Assembly (NCBI GenBank): GCA_938083135.1
Contig: CALLKY010000066.1
Location: forward strand, 1-64,000
DNA length: 64,000 nt
Direction: 5' to 3'
Source of the DNA: an uncultured Alphaproteobacteria bacterium
GTDB taxonomy: Bacteria > Pseudomonadota > Alphaproteobacteria > Bin95
The notes under the pieces were generated by a model. It was not told the origin of the DNA. It worked only from the letters and a program-made list of their open reading frames with translations, and did no database searches. Shown piece by piece: positions 25,696 to 33,776 of this stretch; position 1 is the stretch's first letter; each line of letters begins with the position of its first letter. Made by a program: the position numbers and the translations under genes.

Positions 25696-26277
25696 ATGTC
25701 TGAAGGCGTCAATCGCCAGGAAGCCATTCCGGCCCTGCTGGCAGACCATAAATCCGCCCTGATTGTGACCGGCCTCGCTGGGTCCGCCAAAGATATTGGC
25801 GCGCTGACAGAAGACGGCGACCACACATTCACCATGGCGGGTGCCATGGGTGGTGCCACTGCCATGGGCCTTGGCCTTGCGTTGGCGCAGCCAGATCGCA
25901 AAGTCATCGTGGTGACAGGCGACGGGGAACTTCTGATGAATGTTTCCTCATTGGCGACCGTCGCCGTTGCCAAAGCGCCAAACCTGTCAATCGTTTGCGT
26001 CGATAATGGCCATTACCAAGAGACCGGCAATCAGGCGAGCCACACCTCCAGAGGTGTTGATCTTGGCGCTATCGCAGCCGGATCGGGCATCAAAACCTGC
26101 CGCACGGTGACGACGATGGCGGAAGTAGAAGACGCCCGCAGCCTGCTCGCCGGTGCCAATGACACCTGCTTCATCCACCTGAAAATTGATGGCACACCGC
26201 CACCGGTGTTCAAGCGCGATATGGATGCAGCCAATGTGAAGACGCGCTTCCGAAAAGCCCTGCTCGGCACAGCCTGA
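25696..26277 (+). CDS. Thiamine-pyrophosphate enzyme, C-terminal domain only
   Basis: 193 residues. The TPP-binding motif is complete: GDG at 75-77, then about 26 residues to Asn104 (VDN). The rest (TMAGAMGGATAMGLGLAL, HLKIDG) matches the beta subunit of two-subunit decarboxylases such as sulfopyruvate or phosphonopyruvate decarboxylase. The partner with the pyrimidine-binding domain is normally encoded next door, but is absent here. It would need an unlinked partner, or it may act differently. The next gene, DinB, follows after six bases. Confidence 0.8.
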   Translation: MSEGVNRQEAIPALLADHKSALIVTGLAGSAKDIGALTEDGDHTFTMAGAMGGATAMGLGLALAQPDRKVIVVTGDGELLMNVSSLATVAVAKAPNLSIVCVDNGHYQETGNQASHTSRGVDLGAIAAGSGIKTCRTVTTMAEVEDARSLLAGANDTCFIHLKIDGTPPPVFKRDMDAANVKTRFRKALLGTA

Positions 26278-26283
26278 CCCTTC

Positions 26284-26781
26284 ATGGCGACACAGGCTTA
26301 TTTCACGTTACTGGCGGACTACAATGCCTGGGCCAATGCCCGGCTCTATGATGCTGCAGCCGAATTGTCAGATACCGACTATCGCAAGGATATGGGTGCC
26401 TTTTTCGGCTCCCTGCACAATACGCTGAACCATATTCTTGTGGGTGACCGGATTTGGTTTCAGCGGGTTGAGGGTGCGGGAGATGCGCCAAGAACGCTTG
26501 ACGCGTTGCTCTTTGAAAATTTCGCAGATCTTCGGACTGCCAGGGAAGCCGAAGACGTCCGCATCAAGAGTGTTATCACTAAACTGAGTGATGCCGCTAT
26601 CGCAGGAACGTTCGATTACACGAACCTCCGCACTGGTGATCATTTCACGGACCAACCGCTTGCGCCAACGCTGGCCCATATCTTCAATCACCAGACGCAT
26701 CATCGTGGGCAGGCGCACACATTACTGTCCCAGCTTGGCAGAAATCCGCCAGAACTCGACATCCTTTATTTCATTCGGTGA
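26284..26781 (+). CDS. DinB family protein
   Basis: 165 residues forming a four-helix DinB/YfiT bundle: YNAWANARLYDAAAEL at the N-terminus, LHNTLNHILVGDRIWFQRV with the first metal-site His, and the C-terminal HIFNHQTHHRGQAHTLLSQLG carrying the other two. The His triad suggests a bound nickel or zinc. Such proteins are often thiol-dependent transferases or hydrolases. Function here is unknown. Confidence 0.88.
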   Translation: MATQAYFTLLADYNAWANARLYDAAAELSDTDYRKDMGAFFGSLHNTLNHILVGDRIWFQRVEGAGDAPRTLDALLFENFADLRTAREAEDVRIKSVITKLSDAAIAGTFDYTNLRTGDHFTDQPLAPTLAHIFNHQTHHRGQAHTLLSQLGRNPPELDILYFIR

Positions 26782-26799
26782 ACCCATTGTGGTCTCGCT

Positions 26800-26998
26800 A
26801 GGTCGCCTTATACTTCCTTGCAGCAAGCGCGCTCGGGGTGTGATTCCCTGGGGCGCACGGGAAGCCGGTGCGGTGGAATTTTCCGCTCAGTCCGGCGCGG
26901 CCCCCGCCGCTGTAACGAATGCGGCTGTGTCCATCACGTCACTGGCGACGAGCTGGGAAGGCGGACGCGGTAACCTTCGGAGCCAGAAGACCGGCTTG
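26800..26998 (+). promoter_or_regulatory. Cobalamin (adenosylcobalamin-type) riboswitch
   Basis: Read in order, the conserved cobalamin aptamer pieces are present: GGGAAGCCGGTGCGG (26869-26883), the core GCCCCCGCCGCTGTAACG (26900-26917, equal to the usual GCCCCCGCAACTGTAA), CACTGG (26939-26944), GGGAAGGCGG and AGCCAGAAGACCGGC (26981-26995). The last is the usual AGCCAGGAGACC box with one change. It sits about 50 bases before the ATG of a 67-residue membrane protein, so B12 binding probably shuts that gene down. The 5' boundary is approximate. Confidence 0.9.
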
Positions 26999-27051
26999 CG
27001 CTAAACCCCTTAACGGAGATGCGGGTGGCGTCTCTCATGGAGAATAAACCT

Positions 27052-27255
27052 ATGCGTATTTTTGCTTCCAGCCTGCTGCTTGCCGCAGTGGCGCTTCCTG
27101 CCTATGCCCATCCAGGCCATGAGGCCGGTGCTTTGGGTGCTGCCCACGACATGCTGCACGCATTTGGCGGCCTCGACACGATCGCGCTGATGGCGTTGGT
27201 TGCTGTTGGTTTCGTGACGTTCCGCATCGCCAAAGCCGCTAAAGCCCGCCGTTAA
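27052..27255 (+). CDS. Riboswitch-controlled 67-residue membrane protein with an HPGHE motif
   Basis: 67 residues from ATG 27052, with GGAG nine bases upstream; starts at 27019 and 27037 are in frame but would spoil the signal peptide. The N-terminal signal ends at AYA, so the mature protein begins with HPGHE, a His/Glu cluster that could bind cobalt or nickel. A second helix (IALMALVAVGFVTFRI) is followed by a basic tail. Small proteins of this type with AH-x-GH near the start occur behind cobalamin riboswitches in alphaproteobacteria (DUF6732-like). A role in cobalt or corrinoid uptake is inferred from the riboswitch. Confidence 0.75.
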   Translation: MRIFASSLLLAAVALPAYAHPGHEAGALGAAHDMLHAFGGLDTIALMALVAVGFVTFRIAKAAKARR

Positions 27256-27270
27256 ACTCGGGCTAAATAC

Positions 27271-27543
27271 CTAAACCCGGCGCTGCCCCTCAGGCAAAGG
27301 CTTGTCATCGGCAGCGTCGGGACCCGAATTGGGGCGTTTTTTGCGGATGATAATATCGCCCTCAGGCGTAATCTCCGGCGCTTCATATCCCGGTATAGCG
27401 CCAATGAAACGCTCCATCAGATTAAGCGCCCGCTGCATAGCCTCATCAACGCGCTGACCAACGGACGGTTCTTCCGCCCGCGCCGCCGGTGACGCTGCCA
27501 AGGCTAGCGCCAACACGGCTACCGCTGCTGTTTTCTTCCACAT
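27271..27543 (-). CDS. Small periplasmic protein with a conserved C-terminal GDIIIRKK motif
   Basis: 90 residues. Signal peptide to about residue 23 (ARA), a helix (VGQRVDEAMQRALNLMERFIGAIPGY), then APEITPEGDIIIRKKRP. Short exported alphaproteobacterial proteins with the ending 'P-E-x-x-P-x-GDI-I-I-R-R-K' are common and often mislabelled as ATPases; no ATP-binding motif is present. The function is unknown. It converges on the riboswitch gene. Confidence 0.7.
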   Translation of the reverse strand: MWKKTAAVAVLALALAASPAARAEEPSVGQRVDEAMQRALNLMERFIGAIPGYEAPEITPEGDIIIRKKRPNSGPDAADDKPLPEGQRRV

Positions 27544-27567
27544 GCCCGAAATATGGCGATTGAGCGC

Positions 27568-28269
27568 TTAAAGTCCAAGCGATCTCTCAAAAAAGGCCTT
27601 GGTCCGGTCATTCGCCAGCATCCGCATGGCTGGCACATCAGCACTTGCTCCCTCGCGGGCGAATGCGTGGTTGGTGTCCTCATAAACATGGGTTTCAACG
27701 CCTGCGATGGGGCCAAGTCCGGCTTCTAGCGCACGCTGAACTGGCAATGGCGTCCAGGGATCAATACCGCCGATATGCAGCAGCATGGGCGTTTTCAGAT
27801 TGTCGGCCTCTTTCAAGTATCCTTCGATCCCAACGCCGTAATAGCTGACATTTGCATCTGCCGATCCGCGCACGCCGGAGAGATAGGCCAGCAGCCCACC
27901 GAGGCAATATCCAGACGTCGCGACCTTGCCAGAACATTCCGACATACCGCGCAAATGCGCCACACAGGCTTCGACATCTTTGGCCGCCAGGTCAACATCC
28001 ATGCCCTCACGGGTTTTCAGGGCCTGTTCACGATGGCCATCGGTCTCCGGGTCCAATTCAATACCGGGCCGAATTCGCCAGTATAGATCTGGCGCCAACA
28101 CAATCAGCCCTTGCTCCGCCCAATGGTCAGCAATGCGACGGATGAAGCGATTGACGCCAAACACCTCCATCAGGATTACCACTGCAGGTGCAGGGCCAGT
28201 GACATTCTTGGGCATGGCCACATATGCGCCCATGGCACCGTCACCGGTCACAACCTTCGCATTCAGCAT
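27568..28269 (-). CDS. Dienelactone hydrolase family protein
   Basis: 233 residues from ATG 28269 with AGGAGAG upstream. The alpha/beta-hydrolase triad is Cys122 (GYCLGG), Asp170 (GGIDPW) and His201 (TNHAFA), plus Glu36 in the helper position (LMEVFGVN), exactly the dienelactone hydrolase set. Members cleave carboxymethylenebutenolides in aromatic catabolism, but many act on other small esters. No other aromatic-pathway genes are close by. Confidence 0.9.
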   Translation of the reverse strand: MLNAKVVTGDGAMGAYVAMPKNVTGPAPAVVILMEVFGVNRFIRRIADHWAEQGLIVLAPDLYWRIRPGIELDPETDGHREQALKTREGMDVDLAAKDVEACVAHLRGMSECSGKVATSGYCLGGLLAYLSGVRGSADANVSYYGVGIEGYLKEADNLKTPMLLHIGGIDPWTPLPVQRALEAGLGPIAGVETHVYEDTNHAFAREGASADVPAMRMLANDRTKAFFERSLGL

Positions 28270-28352
28270 GAATTCTCTCCTGTTGTCTTGATCCATTGTT
28301 CAAGCGCAGCATAGCGGGAATTTGGAAGCCTGCGCGAGAGGGAGCCGCATCA

Positions 28353-28970
28353 ATGGCCATGCACAATTTCACAGATCTGATCACAGCCTATGCCTGGACA
28401 TCCCATGATGGCCGCCGGTCTGCAATCGGGAAAAGCATTTGGCAATGGTATGGCAAAACCAAATCCGTATTGGTCATCGACCTCTGCGGATTCAGCAAGA
28501 GCTCCACGGATAAGGCCAGCATCCTGGATTTCCTGGCCGTTATCCGCCGCATGCAAGCTGCCGCACGCCCACTGGTCTGGCTGTATGAGGGCGACATTGT
28601 GAAGATGGAGGCGGACAATTGCTTCGCCGTATTCGATACCCCGGACCAAGCCGTGATGGCCGCACTTGATCTGGTCAGCGCGTCCGAGACAATTCGCGAA
28701 GATGAAGGTCTGGACCTCAGGCTTTGCTGTGGCATTGAGCATGGAGAAATCTTGTACCTGGAAGAAGAAGACTTCTTCGGAATGCCCGTAAATGCTGCGT
28801 CCAGACTTGGGGAAGATGTAGCAAACGCAGATGAGGTGCTTGTCGGCCCAGGCGCAGTCGCCGCACTTGCGGGGCATGGGGAAGATTGGACTGTGACGCC
28901 GCATCCAGCAGGGACTGTCGCCTTGGAGAGTGAGGTCGTCTGCGTCAAACGCGAATCCACAAAAGCATGA
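28353..28970 (+). CDS. Single-domain class III nucleotide cyclase-like protein
   Basis: 205 residues from ATG 28353, with GGGAG upstream. It is only a cyclase homology domain. Metal-binding Asp43 (VLVIDLCGFS) and Asp88 (EADNCFAVF, where the usual Gly before Asp is Ala), Lys84, and the Asn147/Arg151 transition-state pair (VNAASRL) are all present. The enzyme could therefore make cAMP or cGMP from a homodimer, although the GD-to-AD change may lower activity. There is no sensor or membrane domain. It lies next to the TAXI TRAP genes. Confidence 0.78.
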   Translation: MAMHNFTDLITAYAWTSHDGRRSAIGKSIWQWYGKTKSVLVIDLCGFSKSSTDKASILDFLAVIRRMQAAARPLVWLYEGDIVKMEADNCFAVFDTPDQAVMAALDLVSASETIREDEGLDLRLCCGIEHGEILYLEEEDFFGMPVNAASRLGEDVANADEVLVGPGAVAALAGHGEDWTVTPHPAGTVALESEVVCVKRESTKA

Positions 28971-29041
28971 ACTTGCAGAATCGGCCCGAACCCTTGATAA
29001 ATGCCTCCAGACGAAATCGACAAATGGGAGGTCTCACGACC

Positions 29042-30046
29042 ATGCGTAAGATTCTATTGGCGGCTGTCGCCGCCACCGGCCTGCTCGCGACGAGTGTTGC
29101 ACAGGCGCAGACGCCGACATTCTTCCGGATTGTTTCCGGCAGTGCGGGCGGCAACTACTTCCCGATGGCCGGTCTTTTGGCGAACGCCATCTCTAACCCG
29201 CCCGGTTCACGTGCTTGCGATAAAGGCGGCAGCTGCGGCGTCGCTGGCCTGATCGCTATCGCACAGTCCGCCAATGGCTCCGTTGCGAATGTAAACGCGA
29301 TCCAGTCTGGCGCTGCTGAATCCGGCCTCGCACAGTCCGACGTTGCGTTCTGGGCCTATACCGGCACAGGCGTGTTCGAAGGCAAGGCTCCGCTGAAGAA
29401 GCTGCGCGCTATCGCAACGCTCTATCCTGAGCACATTCATGTTGTTCTGCCGAACGATTCCGTGCTGGCAGCGCCAAAGAGCCTGAAAGGCAAGCGCGTT
29501 GGCGTTGGCCTCCCAGCATCTGGCGCACAGGTTGGCGCTCTGCTCATTCTTGAAGCCGCTGGCCTCAAGAAGAACGTTGACTACATTGCTGAGGAACTGA
29601 ACACCTCACAGTCTGCTGAACGCTTGGCCGATGGTCAGCTTGATGCATTCTTGACCGTGACCGGCGCTCCATCTGCCGGCATTGCACAGCTGGCATCTAC
29701 TGCTGGCATGAAGCTGATGAGCCTGCCGGATCCGATCCAACAGGCCGTTATCGCAAAAGCGCCGTTCTACTTCTCCTCGCCAATTCCACAGTCCGCTTAC
29801 GAAAGCATGCCTACTGATGTGAGCACGCTGGCTGTTGCAGCGCAGTGGTTGGTGTCTTCTGATCAGTCCGAAGAGCTGGTCTATGGCATCACCAAGGCGC
29901 TTTGGAACAAGAACACCCGCAAGCTGCTGGACCGTGGCCACGCCAAGGGCAAAGACGTACAGACAACGTCTGCACTGGACGCCATCGGCATCCCACTGCA
30001 CCCGGGTGCAGAGCGTTTCTACAAAGAAGCTGGCCTCCTCAAGTAA
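29042..30046 (+). CDS. TAXI-family TRAP transporter solute-binding protein
   Basis: 334 residues from ATG 29042, with GGGAGG upstream. A signal peptide ends in AQA. The TAXI pattern is clear: FFRIVSGSAGGNYFPMAGLLANAI, GLAQSDVAFWAYTGTG, LRAIATLYPEHIHVVL and GVGLPASGAQVG. The protein binds an unknown organic acid or amino acid in the periplasm and hands it to the fused membrane component encoded next. A strong hairpin terminator (30073-30113) lies between the two genes. Confidence 0.92.
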   Translation: MRKILLAAVAATGLLATSVAQAQTPTFFRIVSGSAGGNYFPMAGLLANAISNPPGSRACDKGGSCGVAGLIAIAQSANGSVANVNAIQSGAAESGLAQSDVAFWAYTGTGVFEGKAPLKKLRAIATLYPEHIHVVLPNDSVLAAPKSLKGKRVGVGLPASGAQVGALLILEAAGLKKNVDYIAEELNTSQSAERLADGQLDAFLTVTGAPSAGIAQLASTAGMKLMSLPDPIQQAVIAKAPFYFSSPIPQSAYESMPTDVSTLAVAAQWLVSSDQSEELVYGITKALWNKNTRKLLDRGHAKGKDVQTTSALDAIGIPLHPGAERFYKEAGLLK

Positions 30047-30072
30047 GCCGCTTCTAGACGATATCGACTAGC

Positions 30073-30113
30073 GGCCCGGCTGTTCCAATGAGCAGCCGGG
30101 CCGTTCTTTTTTG
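30073..30113 (+). terminator. Rho-independent terminator between binding protein and permease genes
   Basis: A perfect 10-base stem (30073-30082 with 30093-30102) and a 10-base loop are followed by TTCTTTTTT. It ends 27 bases before the permease start codon. It should reduce transcription into the permease gene, giving much more binding protein than permease. Confidence 0.88.
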
Positions 30114-30137
30114 CACGCATTCCGCAGGCATTTCACC

Positions 30138-32408
30138 ATGGCGACAAACGATCCAGCAGGCTCAAATGATAAATCCGTAGGCGCATTCACGCTGACGGAA
30201 GAAGAAGCTGCCCGCATTGAAGAGCTTGAAGCGCAATACGACCCGGAAATGAATTTCCGCACCGTGGCGCCGTGGCTTCGAACAGCAATCACCTGGGCAC
30301 TCGTCCTGCTTGGGCTATATCATTTCTATACCGCTGGGTTCGGCATCCCCCGTGAACAATGGCACAAGGGCATTCACTTGGCTGCCGTGCTCGCACTGAT
30401 TTTCATGAGCTTCAGCGTACTGCGCCGGAATGACCGCGCGGCGTTGAATGTTAGTCCATTCCGCCCAGGCGGCGTCCCCTGGTATGACTGGGCCTTGGCC
30501 TTAGCCGCCCTTGTCGCCGCACTTTATGTGCCCATGACATTCACTGGCATGTCCTGGCCGCTGCAATTGGAAGAAATGAACTTCCGCATCGGCTCACCAA
30601 CAACATCGGACTTGGTGTTCGGCACCGTCTTAGTCATCGTGGCGCTGGAAGCTGTCCGCCGGGCCATGGGTTGGGTGCTGCCGATTGTTGTGATCTGCTT
30701 CATCGCTTACGCGATCTTTGGCTATTTGAGCCCGATCCAAGTTCTCATTATTCCCCCGGCAAGCTGGGGCAATCTGGTCAATCACCTCTACCTGACAACA
30801 GAAGGCCTTTATGGCGTTCCGGTGAAGGTGATTTCGTCCATTGTGTTCCATTTTGTTTTGTTCGGTGTTGTTGCTCAGAAAATGGGGCTAGGGCAGTTCT
30901 TTATTGAACTGGCGCAAGTGGTCGCCGGGCGTTTGTCCGGTGGTCCAGCGAAAGTATCCGTGCTGTCATCATCCCTCTTTGGCACGATCTCCGGCTCTTC
31001 CATCGCGAATACCGTTACAACCGGCTCCCTGACCATTCCCGCCATGAAACGCATCGGCTACCCGCCGCATTTTGCAGGTGCTGTTGAAGCGGCATCATCC
31101 ACTGGCGGGCAGATCACACCACCAATCATGGGTGCCGCCGCCTTCCTCATGGTCGAGTTTCTGGAAATTCAGTACACGACGATTATTCTGGCAGCCGCCA
31201 CACCAGCGCTCATGCACTACATCGCCGTACTCGCGATGGTGCATTTTGAAGCCAAGCGCCTTGGTATTAAGGGCTTGTCACGCGAAGAAGTGCCCAGAAT
31301 TCTTGATGTGCTGAAGCGTGGCGGCCATACGGCTGTGCCGCTGGTCATCCTGGTTTACGTGCTGTTTGCCGGATACACGCCATATCTAGCGGCGTTCTGG
31401 GGCATTACCAGCGCTATCGCTATTGGCTGGCCAAGAATGGCGGCAGGTGCGGCTGTCCTGGTCGCTCCGTTCATATTCTTCGACGTGGTCCAGCTGAAAC
31501 TTGATCCTGTAACGCTCAGCCTGTTTGCCGCTGCATTGGCAATTGGCGCATTACGGTGGTCCAAGCAACTCCGGTGGAATTCGTTGAAAGACGCGTTCGC
31601 TATGGGATCGAAATATGCGCTTGCTGTGGGTGCAGCCGGTGCTGCGGTCGGCATCGTTGTTGGTGTCATTACGCTGACCGGCGTCACGTTCCGGCTTGGC
31701 TTTATGGTGACCCAGGGGGCGTTGGAAACCGTTGATTCCATCCAGGCAATGTTCAGCTTCCTACCATTCAACCTGATCGGTGATGGCTCTACCGGCCCAT
31801 CGCTGTTCGCCGTTGATGAAGCGACGCTGTTCATCTCCCTGCTCTTCATCGCCATTTCCTGCGTGCTGATGGGGGCCGGGTTGCCGACGACGGCGCTCTA
31901 CATCATGCTACAGGCGATCGCGACACCTGCCCTGGCGAACCTAGGCGTGGAGCCATTGGCGGCGCATTTGTTTGTGCTGTACTACGGCGTCCTGGCGGAT
32001 TTGACGCCGCCAGTCTGCGTCTCAGCTTATGCCGCTGGTGGCATCGCTGGTGCCAATCCGTTCAAGACCGGTACCACCGCGTTCCGACTGGGGAATGCCA
32101 AAGTCATGGTGCCGTTCGTGTTCGTCTACGCGCCAACTATGCTGATCGTCATCGGAGACTTCGACATCCTCGAATATCTCTCAGTCGTCGGAACCTGTAT
32201 CGCAGGCATCATGCTGCTCGGTGCCGCCCTAACCGGGTTCATGATTGCGCCTATGGGCATGATCTGGCGCCTGATCCTGGCGGCATCCGCCATCATGATG
32301 GTCGCCCCAAGCTGGTCGTCAAACTGGTGGGGCCTCGCCTTATTGGCGCCTGTCGCAGTGCAACAATTCTTGGCGCGAGGTAAGCAGGCGCCTATACCGG
32401 CTGCATGA
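30138..32408 (+). CDS. TRAP transporter fused permease (DctQM), TAXI type
   Basis: 756 residues from ATG 30138, the first start after the hairpin. About 18 TM segments are visible. The N-terminal DctQ-like part (residues about 50-170) is followed by the DctM part, with SGSSIANTVTTGSLTIPAMKRIGYPPHFAGAVEAASSTGGQITPPIMGAAAFLM, the family's signature. The protein probably uses a sodium gradient to bring in the ligand held by the TAXI protein. The stop overlaps the next gene by four bases (ATGA). Confidence 0.93.
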   Translation: MATNDPAGSNDKSVGAFTLTEEEAARIEELEAQYDPEMNFRTVAPWLRTAITWALVLLGLYHFYTAGFGIPREQWHKGIHLAAVLALIFMSFSVLRRNDRAALNVSPFRPGGVPWYDWALALAALVAALYVPMTFTGMSWPLQLEEMNFRIGSPTTSDLVFGTVLVIVALEAVRRAMGWVLPIVVICFIAYAIFGYLSPIQVLIIPPASWGNLVNHLYLTTEGLYGVPVKVISSIVFHFVLFGVVAQKMGLGQFFIELAQVVAGRLSGGPAKVSVLSSSLFGTISGSSIANTVTTGSLTIPAMKRIGYPPHFAGAVEAASSTGGQITPPIMGAAAFLMVEFLEIQYTTIILAAATPALMHYIAVLAMVHFEAKRLGIKGLSREEVPRILDVLKRGGHTAVPLVILVYVLFAGYTPYLAAFWGITSAIAIGWPRMAAGAAVLVAPFIFFDVVQLKLDPVTLSLFAAALAIGALRWSKQLRWNSLKDAFAMGSKYALAVGAAGAAVGIVVGVITLTGVTFRLGFMVTQGALETVDSIQAMFSFLPFNLIGDGSTGPSLFAVDEATLFISLLFIAISCVLMGAGLPTTALYIMLQAIATPALANLGVEPLAAHLFVLYYGVLADLTPPVCVSAYAAGGIAGANPFKTGTTAFRLGNAKVMVPFVFVYAPTMLIVIGDFDILEYLSVVGTCIAGIMLLGAALTGFMIAPMGMIWRLILAASAIMMVAPSWSSNWWGLALLAPVAVQQFLARGKQAPIPAA

Positions 32409-33397
32409 CAGCGAATCCAACACCGACACGGCGGTCTTTCTTAGCCGAAACAGCGCCTATTGCACTCGCGGCGGCGGCGGTCTTGCTGTTTTTCGGCTGG
32501 ACGCTGCCGATGCTGAACGTCACGAGCTTCTGGGTGTTCACTGACACCCATTCCGTGATCGGCGGCATTGCGCGGTTTTGGCAGGAGGGCGACTGGCTGC
32601 TTTTGGCGGCGATTGGTGGATTTGCTGTGCTCTTTCCCGCCGCCAAAATCCTGGTGGCGGGCTGGGCGGTCGTAGATCCATCCGGTGCGCGATCAACACT
32701 CAAACTGGCCGCCGCCATTTCGAAATGGTCCATGTTGGATGTGTTTGTGGTGGCACTCGTGGTGCTTACCGTGAAGTCGACCGCCGTTGCAGACGCGAGC
32801 GTTGGCCCTGGCGCCTGGTGTTTTGCGGGCGCTGCGATCCTCTCTTCGCTGGCTATTGCAGGTTTGGCCAAACGCCATATGCCACGCGACAGCGCCGCAC
32901 CCAGAACCGCTCTAAACACCCTATCCAAGGCGGGGCGGATCACGAACGAAAGCGCAAACGCGGCAACGATTGTCATTCCCGCACTTTGGATTGGTCTGAT
33001 TATCGGTGCCGGGTTCCTCGCCGTACCAGCCATATTTGCAGGGGACGAAGCCGGGCGCCCATTTGCATACACCGCCGCCGCCCGGGTTTTTGAAAGGCTG
33101 GCTTTTGCGGAATGGGGCTTGGCAGCGCTAACGGTCATTGCCCTTGTAATTCTGAAAAGCCCCAAACGGCGCACAGTCGCGGCAGCTATGTTGATCGCGA
33201 TCCTGACGGTGCAGGCGATCTGGCTCCAGCCAGAATTGGCTGAGCGCGCCTATGCACTTTCAGTAGGGCGAGATGTCCCCCCCTCCCCCGCCCATGCAAT
33301 TTATGCCGGGTTGGAGGTATGCAAGCTGGCATGGCTGATAGGCTTGGCCGTTGCCGGATGGCGGGCTTTTAGCGCGGGGCGCAATCCGCAAGCTTAA
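32405..33397 (+). CDS. PqiA-like / DUF4149-like fusion membrane protein
   Basis: 330 residues. Residues about 15-165 form a PqiA-type unit: TLPMLNV, FTDTHSVIGGI, EGDWLLLAAIGGFAVLFPAAKILV and KWSMLDVFVVALVVLTVK. Residues about 185-325 form a second four-TM unit resembling DUF4149 (WIGLIIGAGFLAVPAIF, AARVFERLAFAEWGLAAL, and an AHAIYAGLEVCKLAWLIGLA ending). PqiA proteins help move lipids across the envelope. It overlaps the TRAP permease by four bases. The two halves are seldom seen as one protein, so the fusion is worth checking. Confidence 0.65.
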   Translation: MTANPTPTRRSFLAETAPIALAAAAVLLFFGWTLPMLNVTSFWVFTDTHSVIGGIARFWQEGDWLLLAAIGGFAVLFPAAKILVAGWAVVDPSGARSTLKLAAAISKWSMLDVFVVALVVLTVKSTAVADASVGPGAWCFAGAAILSSLAIAGLAKRHMPRDSAAPRTALNTLSKAGRITNESANAATIVIPALWIGLIIGAGFLAVPAIFAGDEAGRPFAYTAAARVFERLAFAEWGLAALTVIALVILKSPKRRTVAAAMLIAILTVQAIWLQPELAERAYALSVGRDVPPSPAHAIYAGLEVCKLAWLIGLAVAGWRAFSAGRNPQA

Positions 33398-33776
33398 TCT
33401 CGCCAGAATTCAGCAGCTTGTTCCCGTCAAACCCACTGAAATCCTTGCCCACCAGCGCTTTGTAATCGAACAGTGCAACGTTCACAGGTTTCAATGCCTG
33501 CAAGGTTTGCATCGTGCTGGCGACAGCCACATCAGCCCCGGCATAAACGACACGGAACTGCTTCGTTACGGCAGGCCAACGGCCATCGCCTGTGTGATTG
33601 AAGACTGCGACGGAAACCTTGCCCGTTCCCCAGTCCAGCCACGCTGCATGCACGCCCAGGCCATCACAGGCACCTTCGCCCATGACACTCGCACGGGCAG
33701 CTGGCGACGCAAGCATCAGTGCCAGAACGGCGGGGATAGCAAGGGTAAGGCGGCGGATCACCGGGTTTGCATCCAA
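33369..33776 (-). CDS. Secreted protein of unknown function
   Basis: 135 residues. A signal peptide ends in ARA (about residue 29). The mature protein has one Cys near the start (GEGACDGLG) and one near the end (LADC), which may form a disulfide. The middle is beta-like (GKVSVAVFNHTG, QFRVVYAGADVAVASTMQTLQAL). No family recognised. The 3' end overlaps the PqiA-like gene by 29 bases and its start overlaps the 3' end of the dehalogenase gene by 19 bases. Confidence 0.6.
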   Translation of the reverse strand: MDANPVIRRLTLAIPAVLALMLASPAARASVMGEGACDGLGVHAAWLDWGTGKVSVAVFNHTGDGRWPAVTKQFRVVYAGADVAVASTMQTLQALKPVNVALFDYKALVGKDFSGFDGNKLLNSGEIKLADCAPR

